Shown here piece after piece: positions 9,655-19,223 of a DNA stretch of 19,223 bases. The stretch is from Multifurca ochricompacta (Eukaryota; Basidiomycota; Agaricomycetes; Russulales; Russulaceae), in the NCBI GenBank assembly GCA_022496185.1, contig WTXG01000484.1, positions 1-19,223 on the forward strand, in the 5' to 3' direction. The translations under genes and the position numbers were made by a program. Below the pieces are notes generated by a model. The model saw only the letters and a list, made by a program, of their open reading frames with translations, was not told the origin of the DNA and made no database searches. Each line of letters begins with the position of its first letter. Within the stretch, counting starts at the first letter, position 1.

Positions 9655-11758
9655 ATGGAAGCTCTGCACGTGGATGATAACGACGAGGATGACGCGCACT
9701 TTCAAGCTGATCTCGCACGCGCCATCGCGGCTTCGAAAGCAAACGAATCTCCCGCAACGTCTATCGCCACACTCTCCTCAGACTCTGAGAAAGGTATTGA
9801 CCTCGGATCCACGCCTCCCCCTGCTGTCACCACACACTCGAGTTCCACCTTTTTGGCAGAGCGTGCCCAGCTCGAACGAGCACGCCTCGCCCGGCTTAAA
9901 AGACTCCGTGGCGACTCCGACCTAGACGGTACGGGTAAACACCAAAAGCGTCGGACGCCATCAAGATCAACAAGTTCCTCGCCGGGTTCGTATGGGGACC
10001 CAAGGGAAAGGGAAGGAGAAGGTGGATCAGGAAGCTGAGATCTTCTGGGATGGTGAGCTGCGCCAGACAGCTAATATGCATGCCGAACCGGGACGCAACG
10101 GGGAGGATGGTACGCCCGTGTTCAGGTTGTCAGAAATAATCGGAGATGTACGTCTGTTTCTTCCACTCACTTTGGGCCGCTTTGCCGAAGTAGCGGGTTC
10201 AGAAATCACAGATCGAATTAGCAATCATCTCAACCTATGCTCTTCAACTTCCTGGATCTACAAATTCTTTGCCCCCAGCACTCCTGTCATCCTTGTAACG
10301 CAACCTGCACCGTCAGAGAATGGGAACACGACTATAAAGGAGGCGCTCCCAAACGGATCCGCGTTACGCCTTTCTTGCGTGGGGGCGCGGGGTGATGCAC
10401 ATGAAAGTGCGCGCTGTCCAGCTCCTTTCGCTGATGCCATCCACATATTTCAGTTTTTCCTACTCTTCTATAGAACAGGGAGATTGCGCGTCGTTGTTCT
10501 ACAGCCAACCTTATGGACCATGACTGGCGTGATATTGAAAAATACGGTCTGGGTCCAAGACGTACCTCGCCGGCCATTGCCTATCTCACACGAACCAAGA
10601 CTGACGACTTCCCTTCGACTCTTGAACGCGTTTATACGCAGTCATGTCGGCCTGCTATTACCAGTCTCGTCTCGACTGGTGTGCGTTACCATTGCTTATA
10701 CCCACACCCCTCTCATGCAACTGATCGTTACATTCAGCACCCTGACATTCCGCTATCCGCCTGCGCGCCGGTGCACTTCGACACGTTGGATTCTCCCGCG
10801 TGCGCCCGCTTGTCCCGAGCATCGCAGGAAACACGAAGGCTGGCTGCTGTGCTTAGTCAGGACATATGCCCTAATGCACGCCGTCAGCCGGCTTAACCCC
10901 CAAAGCGGGCGTCTCGCTCGAATGTCAGGTGCGTTCTCTGTGGAATGAGGAATGCAATCCTTTACCGTACTCCAACAGGGATCGTCGATTGGGGCGTACA
11001 GTGCGCGTGGCTTACTGAGTTCCTCTTTCCGCGCGAGGGCCAGCCCGAGGCATCACTCAATGCACCGAAGTCGCGTCGTGCGGCGACGCCCATGCCAGTC
11101 TCTGACGCATTAAAATATTGTTCCGAGCGGGACTGGGTTCGCAGCAGTGTGCTTGGCGAAGCGGGTGGGGGACGATGTTCTGTCGCAAGAGCACGTGGAG
11201 CGGCTAAGTTTCCCGGAACCTGTTTTGCGAATCGCGAGCAGCGGGGCGAGTGTTGATGCATAGCAAGGTGCGTGCCGCACCTGTACATATCGCATCACCT
11301 CAGGCTAGATCAACTGAATAGATGATCATTGCGACCTTTGTTGGCACCACCTCACCCACTGGCAAGGATCCAGATTCAGATGCAGACTCTGAGTCGTCGA
11401 GGTCAGGAAGGACCAATGTGACATCCCTGGCTACGCATACGTTGGCTCCACAACTTTACGCCTTCTGCGTGGGCACCCTCTCCGGCTCGGCATTTACACC
11501 CGTCTTAATGTGAGTCTCTGCCGTTGACATGACTTCCGGTCCACGATTATGGGTCAGTGACAACTATGAGCTCGGAATTGTTTTTCCGCTGAAGGACGAG
11601 GTAGATGCAAATCGAGTGGGTGCTATGAGCGGCCACCACGACAATACGGTTCCAGAGACCGCCCGTGGGTGAGTTCTTTCAGATAGTGTTAAAAACCGGC
11701 GCTGACCAATAACGCCAAGCAGATGCAGGAAGAAAGCGAGGTCCTAAATATGGAGTAG
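9655..11758 (+). CDS. TDP1: tyrosyl-DNA phosphodiesterase 1 (frame broken by many indels)
   Basis: TDP1 hydrolyses the bond between a topoisomerase I tyrosine and the DNA 3' end, in the nucleus. It belongs to the phospholipase D superfamily and uses two HKN motifs. Both are visible: VMHMK (His 10398, Lys 10404) with STANLMDHDW (Asn 10507), and LMHSK (His 11259, Lys 11265) with HNF (Asn 11452). Other family signatures are FWDGELRQTAN, VWVQDVP, YELGIVFPL and the terminal MQEESEVLNME. The start at ATG 9655 begins an acidic segment with a UIM-like motif. Introns: 10148-10202, 10407-10453, 10929-10978, 11268-11321, 11510-11557 and 11669-11722. At least a dozen single- or two-base frameshifts interrupt the exons, for example near 9985, 10253, 10354, 10385, 10497, 10541 (the one clear insertion), 10598, 11450 and 11470. 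All catalytic residues survive, so assembly error is more likely than decay. Confidence 0.9.
9679..9744 (+). other. UIM-like motif at the TDP1 N-terminus
   Basis: An acidic run followed by FQADLARAIAASK has the ubiquitin-interacting-motif pattern: acidic residues, a hydrophobic residue, then Ala, three residues and Ser. UIMs are single helices that bind ubiquitin. The next 100 residues are Ser/Pro- and Arg-rich with a KRRTPSRS stretch that could act as a nuclear localisation signal. The call is by pattern only. Confidence 0.55.
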
Positions 11759-13869
11759 ATTCGATGTGCAACTTACCCTTTATTCCTTGCACTAAATCGG
11801 CATTGGCGGACTATCTCCGTCTCTTTCACAGTTCGATAACGAGTGATGGCTGAGTCTGGGTTGTGTGGGCACGTGCTACAGGGAACCCGCTACGCCGCGC
11901 ATCATTGTACCCAATAGAGTACGTCTTGACCGTGGAAACAAGAGGCACCGCAGAAAGATAGGGAATAGGTACAAATACCTCTGCGCCAGGGACTAAGGGC
12001 GTGTTTCAATACGCGTTCTCCATGACATGATGAGGCTGAATGAAGTACACCGCGGGTTCTGGCAACGGTAGATGTGTTGGGGATAGCGCTGCCTGTGGCG
12101 CCCGCAAGGTACGGTCGTATCCTCTCGTACACTGCCGAATAAAACGGAACACGGAATTATTACGAAGCAGGACCTTTGATCTCTCCGGAGCACGGCGTCT
12201 TGAAGCTAAATGCTGATTGGGGGCGCAAGCTATCAGTCTAGACCATCGTCCTTTTATTTCCAGGGCACCGTTTCACCAAATAAAACGTCTCAAGCGTGAT
12301 TATTACTGGCTATATTTCCAGTGGGGCATCTGCCTGCTACTGATGTTTGATCAACTGGCTACTTGAAGAGAGGAACTGATCGAACAGTGCGACTAGGTCA
12401 ATCTCCTCAAATGATGGCAGTTGGATTCCATCTACGCAAAGTGATGGCGAGACATGGCTTGCATGACAGCCAAATGGATGGAAAAACTCCTCATTACGCG
12501 TTGTCTTCTTTACCCATGTCAAGTTTTTTCTCTAATAACCGGACTTAGCTCTTCTCCGGGTGCTCTTATTCAACATTTCATGCGGTTCTTTGCCTCACCT
12601 TGTTACCTGGAGCAGAACTTGGAGCAATTTGATACCAGTCGCTTGCATTTGCTGTTTCCCCTCTGGGCGAAACGACTCTCCATCCGACCCACTGGGAGCT
12701 TAGCTAGTTCACCTATGCAGCAATTCCAAACCTTTTTTAATGCCAGGCCTCGCGTTGTCTATCTACCCACACCTTTTTCCTCCTTCACCCTACCAGCTAG
12801 TTCCGTGACTAGGAAGGACTTCCATTACATGGTAATTGAGATAGGACACTTTTAAGTCACTCGACGCCTTCCACTCACTTCATGACTAGCCGAACGTCGT
12901 TTTCGGACCCGGTCCTGGCGATGTTGGCTGTACTTCCGAGGCTCCTCCAGTCGCGGACGTTTTCAGGATATCCCATAAAATTTCGTCGAATTCTTCCCAG
13001 CAGATATCGCCTCAGCGCGGCGCACTCTCTGCCGCCTTCCATTCCTGTGGTAATTCTGGCCCAATCATGGCAATAAAATAAACGTGCGTTGTTTCGAAAT
13101 CGTATCATCTTATCCTAAGCGCCCAGAGCCCAGAGGTGGCGAGAGTGCATGGGGGAAGGATCAAGGGGGGTTAAGACGGTCTCCTAACCGCGAAGAAAAA
13201 AATTATTTATTGCATCCGATTAAATCCCTTTTTTTACGACAACCCCATGAGGGTCTTTAAACGGATTGCGGCATTTGAAGACGCTAGAAGTGACAAGTTA
13301 TTTTGTCACATCAAGAAAGTTCAGCTCTACTAGGGTAACTTATCTTTTATGGTCCCGAAAGCTTGAATGCTTATTTGTCTCAAAGTGCTCTCACAAGTCC
13401 CATATTCTGTCGGGGAAAAGCCGCGGTGCCAAGGGGGGGGAACTCATTATATAATTGGGTCATACTCGAAACCAAAAACCGGTTGTGAGAATGGAAGCAG
13501 TGACCGGTGTTTTCAATGGGACTCGAAGTGTATTGCTAGAGTTTGTACGAGAGAGGCGCGGGAAGTGGGTGACGCCTCAATCACTACGTTCTGACATCAC
13601 CGTGGCAGCAGACTTGCCTTTCTTGCTCAGTCCCGTGTGGCCCACATCGAATGAGAAAATCTGAAGATCACAGAGCCGGCGTGAACGTACTGTTTCCATC
13701 AGAACTTTTTTTATTTAAGCGGCTTGTCGCTAAGGTTAGAGGGCAAAGGCACACTGCTTGTTTATGGAGACAGTTAAAACTGGACTTCCTGATTAGGACG
13801 GCACTCATAACCTGGAGCAGCCAGACAAGAGGGGCGTCAAATGTTTATTGCGAGGACCAGGCCAACTTA
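11759..13869. other. intergenic region between convergent genes
   Basis: TDP1 (+) and the importin gene (-) converge on this 2.1-kb stretch. The importin side has AATAAA on the minus strand at 13849-13844, about 20 nt past its stop. I recognise no gene inside. Two minus-strand frame ends look protein-like: 12337-12486 (LPSFEEIDLVALFDQFL then stop) and 12886-13009 (WEEFDEILWDILKTS then stop). A G9 run lies at 13432-13440 and a small hairpin (GTGACAA/TTGTCAC) at 13290-13309. Confidence 0.55.
13844..13849 (-). terminator. polyadenylation signal candidate of the importin gene
   Basis: AATAAA on the minus strand, about 20 nt downstream of the importin stop codon. The position is plausible for cleavage and polyadenylation; the hexamer alone is weak evidence. 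Confidence 0.4.
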
Positions 13870-16800
13870 TTACCATGTAAACCCAAAATTAGAGCCCTCC
13901 TGTCCCCTCGCAACAATCGTGAACTGCCGCACTGCATCCCGCGTCCTCCTTATTGATCGTGAACTGCTGAGAATATACGTTAAGTTAAGGAAGTTCTCTC
14001 ATGATCTCTGAACACTTACCCAAATACCGCCTTCACAAAGGCGTCCTTGGCTTCCGGACCCGCACGCGACTGCGCGAAATCACTCTGGCGTTATAGATTA
14101 ATAATCCACCGAGTACACCATAGAAGTGCTGAAGAATTAAAACAAACCCCATATAGGATCTGAAGATCCACTGCTGCTTTCCAGTGGAGCCTTCGCGATA
14201 AGGGACGAAACAACTCGACGAGTTTGGGACGGCCGACTTTGGCGAGACACCGGCAAAGCCATAAGTAGCGAGCGCATGATTTCGTTCCGTGTTTTCGAGG
14301 AGGAGTTTCTTTGCATAGCCAGATCGTGTTTGCTTGGGTATCTTTTATAAGCGCAGTCTAAATAATTGCCAAGGAAGGTTAATCAGAGCGCAGAGAAAAA
14401 AAATAGGATACAGATGAGAGCGTACTAGGAATGTGACGCTGCCACGAGGAGTATCGCTCTTGTAAACTAAGGGCAATATCGCACATTGAACAAGAGCATC
14501 GAAGGATTCTCGGGAAGCTGATAAATACTGTGACAAATGGAAGGATACCTACACTCAATGTGAATGGTATCACACGTCTGTAAAGGGAGCTACGCACCTT
14601 CTCTACGAAATTAAAAAGTCCTGTACGATATCTGGATTCTAATAAAAAAAGGTACACCAGGTCACCCTTCTGAAGTCATGTCGCAGGAAATATATATCAA
14701 CGAACAGCTTCCATGGCGCCTTCGACACCAGAGTCTCCAAGGTGGCTTGCAGCACAACCCACGACGTCGCGACGACCGAAAGCACCTCTTGGGAGGGCAC
14801 GGCGCGCAGAGACACTGTGAAGGCGCGGGGGTCTAGTTGTATGATGAGCATGTTCGCCAGCGCCAGCCAGACAGCGGTGAGTGACGCTGCGCTGCCGGCA
14901 CACGAGCTCAAGCAAGGGGCCAGGCGGAAGGAAAGCAGCGTAGCGTCAGCAGAAAAGTGCCGTAATGGATTTGAAGAGGTCGCTGAGCGCCTATTCTACC
15001 ACTAAGGATGACCGCCTGAAGGAGAGCGTTTACAGGTAAAGACATACTCGCTGATCCAGCGTCCGTGGACCACAATTCGACGTCCCTTGAATGGCGCGGA
15101 GCATATCTTCCCGCAATCGTACCTACGGATGTCATCGCGAGCAGTTCCATGCGCTTTATCTCTTCTGTGGCCGGTGAGCTCTCCAAATCAGTGAATCAGA
15201 AGTGCAAGTGAGGCCCTTGCAACGCCGGGAGCGTCTGAAGTTGCTGTATTGCTAGAGAACGAGCCTCCCCCGGAGCTAAATTCTTTCAGATGTATAGAGA
15301 CGCCTTTGGCTGCGATCTGAACCCACCTGCGAAGATGACTGCAGTGCATGGAACAGTTCGCCACCACTGTTGCACAATCGCCTAAAAACCTTGTATCAGC
15401 CACCGCGCGCAAGAAACAACACAAAATTATGACACAGACCTCGACCGGTGGTATCTCTTCCTCTGGTGGCAATGCCTGTATCACACTGGAGATAGACTGA
15501 AGCACCTTCGCCTTCTCCGTGTCCTGAACGTTCGAGAGCCCGGCGTGCAGTTCGCCAAAGGCAGTGATATGCGGTGCGAGGGCAGTGCGGTTAGCATCAC
15601 ACAGATCGCGTAAGGCGTTTGCTGCAGGCAAGCAAAGACTCGGCTCTGTCAGCGCGAGAGCCACGTAGCCCAGGACGGCAAGTAGGAGCTCGCTCGAACC
15701 GGCAGGAAGGCTGGTGAACCATGAGGCGTAGGAGCCTTTTCCCCCAAGAGGGTAGTGAGAAATGAGACTAGATATCCAAGTGGAAAAGAAGTACCGATAA
15801 GTCCGACCATGGTGCGTCGCACACGATGACTACCAGATGTTGGTAATAAACCGATGATTTCGGGGCTGAAAAGGCGCGATAAATGCTTATTAGGCTCCAA
15901 TGGGATGGCTTCTTGTATGGACATAATGCAATGAAGTGTTGCCTCAACCTCCTATCTCAAGGTGAGGGTCGTCCTTTAGGTTCGAAGATCAGGATACTGA
16001 CCTCCCAACCCCCAATTTCGTTCCTCTTTGATAACTTCTCGGTGAAGTCTTCAAGGTAATACGCAAGCATGGCGTCTCGTAGAACATAGTACCTGAAAGA
16101 AATTTCTCAAAGGGAGGCTCTCTAGCCGCTGAAACACCACTTACGCATTGATCAACGTGTCCCCAACATCGCGCCGATATCTTCGCGCACACTTATCATC
16201 AGCCACAGATAGCGACTTAAGAACCAACGCAGACGGACATACACCTGGAATCTTTCAACCTGGTCTGCAAACACCATCCGTTTCTTCCCTTCGAAAGCCG
16301 AAAGCAAGTAAGGACCCGCGCACCTTTTCCCCACCCGCTTGGCGGCGTCGACCAACGGACCTTGGTTCTCAACACGGCGACCAGCTCGGCGTATACCGCC
16401 TTGGCGAGGGCCCACATCTCCTTCTCGCGCGCAACCTCGCTCTCGGGCGGAAACTCGACGGCCCATAGCGCCTCTTGGAACAAGTACCAGAAGCCGAGCA
16501 TACGTTCACTCTCCTCTTCCTCTACACCGTAACTACCGGGAAGCGCGGTGAATGCCAGCATGAGACGGAGAAACGCTTGTACGAGCGGCGCATTCAAGTT
16601 CTCGGCAAGGTAGGCGGTTGAGTGATCCCCAGTCCTGCGAGCAGGCGGCACAGAGCGGATGCGGTTTCATCGGGTCCATCGCGGAGCGCAGCGTCAATGA
16701 TGGGTGGGCCCGCCTGAGCGCACCACTGGAGAAGCGGTACCGTCAACGTGGCAGCACCTGCGCCATCAGCAAAAGGGGGGGCGCAGGACACAGCCAAGAT

Positions 16801-17899
16801 GGCTGAAATGGCGGGCTGAAATGTAGGTGCGGCAGGGTCGAGTAGTGTAAATAATAGAGGCAGAATGGGCGTCACTTCGCTGTTAAAGGGTGTTAGAGGC
16901 GAGCGGCAACCATAGCAGCGTTATGAGGCAGGGTTTAGGCGTACTTGCTGGGCAGATTCGGGATCCATGCCTCGAGGCACCTCACAGCAGATTGTAGTTG
17001 ACGTAATTTGGGTGGATCCGTTGACGGGGAGATGGATGAAGCAATAGCTTGTGTGACGAGGGGAACTGCATCTTTGAGGCTTTGCAACATTTGGAACCTG
17101 CATGGTCGGGTTAAAGACCAGGATCAAAAATATCCGGCACCAAGGAACGGGGGACGCACCGCTTAGCTGGCAGGAGATCAGCCCCATTTACCTCCTCAAT
17201 GGCAATCTCAAGAAAGTCCAATATGTGCTCTGTCGATGCGCCCGCATTGGAGAGCTCTGTTGAGGTCGTGACGATCCAATCTGGCCAGCGGGGAGGGTCT
17301 TGGGGCACGAGACGGAGAGCGAGCGTAGACAGCTGAGCGTCATCAGTCGATGACGCAAGAAATCAAGAGTAATTGTAGGCAGGAAAGGACGCACAGCAAC
17401 AAACAATTTCCTTAGAATGACCTTATTGCGGTCCAAAGCGATCGAGCGTCCTGTGATACCGAGCAAAAAGGGTATGAGCTCGTCACTTTGATCCGATGGA
17501 AAAGTCTTCCTGCAAATATGCAGCGCATACAACAAGGGGGCAGAAAGTCATCAAACGCCAGAAGCGTGAACGTATATATATATGCCACTCACCAATCGCG
17601 TGAGATCTTGACCTGGGCCGTATGCGCACCAAAGAACTGCACGTTCGGGTCTGAGTGCTCAAAGAGGAACGGTACGACAAGACCCCAAGCTTCCCATCTG
17701 CGCTGCAGCTCGAAAAGCCCGCTCTGAAGGCGGCGCTGCTCTTCTGGTAGCAAGCGGTGAGCGGATGTTGGGTCATATGATTGCTGGATTAGCTATACCG
17801 GGGAACGGTGAGCCTCTTTCACATAGGGAAAGAAAAAGCACGTACTTGAGCGGCTCGTTGTATATCCTCTGGTGCAAGAATAGGAAGAAAGGAGGCCAT
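13870..17899 (-). CDS. importin-13/transportin-3-type karyopherin (frame broken in places)
   Basis: A HEAT-repeat nuclear transport receptor of the importin-beta superfamily, which carries cargo through nuclear pores under RanGTP control. The start is ATG 17899 (MASFLPILAPEDIQRAAQ). The N-terminal Ran-binding region shows DPNVQFFGAHTAQVKISRDW, then RWPDWIVTTSTELS, a LEIAIEEVNGADLLPAKR segment, ALTEPSLCLPAANALRDLCD in the middle, and SIRRTRDAVRQFTIVARG at the end before TAA 13872-13870. Firm introns: 17845-17793, 17592-17510, 17394-17333, 17159-17098, 16944-16880, 16323-16265, 16242-16181, 16144-16093, 16001-15952, 15794-15736, 15439-15382, 14597-14549 and 14019-13967, with another near 15047. 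Exons down to 15440 read cleanly apart from one missing G at 16627-16630. From 15380 down, single-base deletions recur (near 15080, 14929, 14896, 14882 and 14612). Length and ends fit a complete gene of the family; cargo cannot be deduced. Confidence 0.9.
16145..16264 (-). other. two micro-exons of the importin gene
   Basis: Exon 16264-16243 is 22 nt and exon 16180-16145 is 36 nt. Together with flanking sequence they encode KDQVERFQVYRRDVGDTLIN, matching the family's conserved segment. The donor GTATGT at 16242 and acceptor AG at 16182-16181 keep the frame exactly, and the intron carries CTGAT as a branch box. Confidence 0.75.
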
Positions 17900-18394
17900 T
17901 CTGGAGGGGATGGTGTAGTATTTGGTGTAGATGAAAGGGTTATATTGTCATGGGTCAAAAGCACCCGTTCAAGTGAGTCCCGGTAACTCACGTTTCCGAA
18001 TCGTATGTTGAAGTGATGTAGGATGACGGAGAAAAGAAAAGAAAAGTATAAAATCGAGCCTCTGGATGAGCTTTATTAAAAAGATGAGGTGTAGGTTACA
18101 AGGTAGCTTGAGTTCAATAAGCAATACGCTCAAGTAGACTGACTGAATGCAGTGAGCGAATGCTTAGTCAGAGCAGACAAAGGGTCTCAGTCAATTTCAA
18201 CTTGATTCATTTCACACACGCTGGTACTAACGGTACGACAGTCCGGACAGCCGACAATCTCATCTTGGGGTTATAGAAAGAAAATCAAAACCAAATTGGA
18301 CACATGAAAGGAACGGAATAGCATAGCATAGCTAGTGGTCAGCCTTGAACCTGGAACCGCTCTCGACTTTGCTAGTAGTACCCCGCCGGTCCAC
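17900..18394. other. importin promoter and methyltransferase 3' flank
   Basis: About 495 bp between two minus-strand genes. Read on the minus strand it holds a TTTTATA box followed by a pyrimidine-rich tract (18030-18055), common upstream of fungal transcription starts, and an inverted repeat GTGAGT-N7-ACTCAC at 17973-17991, about 75 bp before the importin ATG. No gene is seen. Confidence 0.5.
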
Positions 18395-19223
18395 TTAATT
18401 GCCTTGAGTCCTCTTGCGCGCAAAAAAGTTTGATATATGGAAACAATACCATACGTTGAATCCAATTCTTGTTTGAAAGCGTTCGCGTCCTCTGACTGGA
18501 CAAATCCTCCCGCCACGAGTGCATTGGCATAACCACGTACGATGCGCTGCATAACTCCACTGACAAAGTGAAGTTCGGGCGAGGCGGTCGAAAGGTAAGG
18601 GACGGAGATGGGTATAGCCCGCCGGGTTGACACGGGTTCTTCGAAGGAGTTGGTCAGGCCAATGAGACGGATGATATGCGGCGCAAGGTTGGTACGATGC
18701 TCCTGAGACCAGATGGTATATAAGCACGACACGTGAGTGTGTAGAGGGACGATAGGAAGGTTGACGCACGAGACTGCATTATGGAAAGAAATGGTTCGAG
18801 GGATTAAGGCCTTATAGTCCGTAAAGCATGGGTGTTCAGGGTGAAGGGTTGGATAAACACTCCATTCGGCACTGAGAAACAGTCCTCCGGGACGCAGGAG
18901 CGTGTGACTTCCTTCAGAAAGTTGGAACCGCCTCCGCCTAAATGACCCTGGGTCACCAAAGGGATGGAGGATTACTGGGCACGACGAACTCTAAGGCAGA
19001 CCATCCGGGCGTGCACGACGTCGATAGAGGCGTCCGCAAAGCGCAGCCTTCCGTGACGTCAACAATTTCAAAGCGACATTATCAGGAGGGTAGCGCGTCT
19101 GGATAGGCACTGAAACGCAATACGATAGACCCAATAGGTAGCATAAAAAGATAAAGATTTTGAATTCAAGCATCGTACATCAAGCAGAGCAGTACGCACC
19201 ACGATCAAGACCACGGAATGCAA
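18395..19223 (-). CDS. class I SAM-dependent methyltransferase, C-terminal part (N-terminus off the window)
   Basis: The minus-strand reading enters from the right edge as FRGLDRVPIQTRYPPDNV across an intron at 19199-19110, then FEIVDVTEG, DASIDVVHARMVCL (motif II), and LLRPGGLFLSAEW (motif III). After an intron at 18769-18703 it continues as LAPHIIRLIGLTNSFEEP, GYANALVAGGFVQSEDA and GIVSIYQTF, ending in ARKRTQGN and TAA 18397-18395. Another short intron is likely near 18975-18938. These are hallmarks of the Rossmann-fold methyltransferases abundant in basidiomycete genomes; the substrate is unknown. The SAM-binding motif I must lie beyond the window. Frameshifts by single missing bases are inferred near 19075, 19043, 18900 and in the A6 run 18422-18427. 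Without the last one the frame would run on to a stop at 18271, giving a tail that does not fit the family. Confidence 0.78.

Noticed and set aside
15979..15989. GGTTCGAAGAT resembling a tRNA B box
   Set aside because: It lies in an importin intron and there is no matching A box or cloverleaf; other similar strings in the window also fail.
18991..19173. Signal-peptide-like ORF start (MLEFKIFIFLCYLLG)
   Set aside because: The hydrophobic part is translated intron sequence of the methyltransferase gene (19199-19110).
1..19223. CRISPR arrays, operons, bacterial promoters or ribosome binding sites
   Set aside because: The DNA is fungal with spliced genes; no regularly spaced repeats were seen.

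Overview
This looks like nuclear DNA from a basidiomycete fungus, most likely a wood- or litter-decay agaricomycete. The evidence is short GT-AG introns of about 47-90 nt, many with a CTNAY branch box, that interrupt every cellular gene, an F-box gene with an N-terminal TPR-like region of the kind expanded in Agaricomycetes, and a chromodomain-bearing Ty3/gypsy retroelement. No bacterial, organellar or viral signature was seen.

Layout. 1-2348: the 3' end of a chromovirus (Ty3/gypsy with a chromodomain): end of RNase H, integrase, chromodomain, polypurine tract and 3' LTR. 2349-5297: mostly unassigned DNA with an F-box/LRR-like scrap on the minus strand. 5298-7391 (+): a TPR/F-box/leucine-rich protein gene. 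7392-9654: unassigned. 9655-11758 (+): tyrosyl-DNA phosphodiesterase 1 (TDP1), with a UIM-like motif at its N-terminus and six introns. 11759-13869: unassigned, between convergent genes. 17899-13870 (-): a complete karyopherin of the importin-13/transportin-3 group with at least 14 introns. 18395 to beyond the right edge (-): a class I SAM-dependent methyltransferase whose N-terminus is outside the window.

The cellular genes are unrelated housekeeping or lineage-expanded genes (DNA-topoisomerase adduct repair, nuclear transport, protein turnover, methylation). They do not form a cluster or pathway. The most striking property is shared by all four: the protein-level match is good and splice sites are intact, but the reading frame is broken repeatedly by single-base changes, mostly deletions, often in homopolymers. 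Frameshifts are dense in TDP1 and in the C-terminal third of the importin. This pattern resembles uncorrected assembly error more than old pseudogenes. The retroelement, by contrast, has a continuous frame and two in-frame TGA codons at positions where CGA (Arg) would fit, as expected from CpG deamination. I found no convincing new biological system here.
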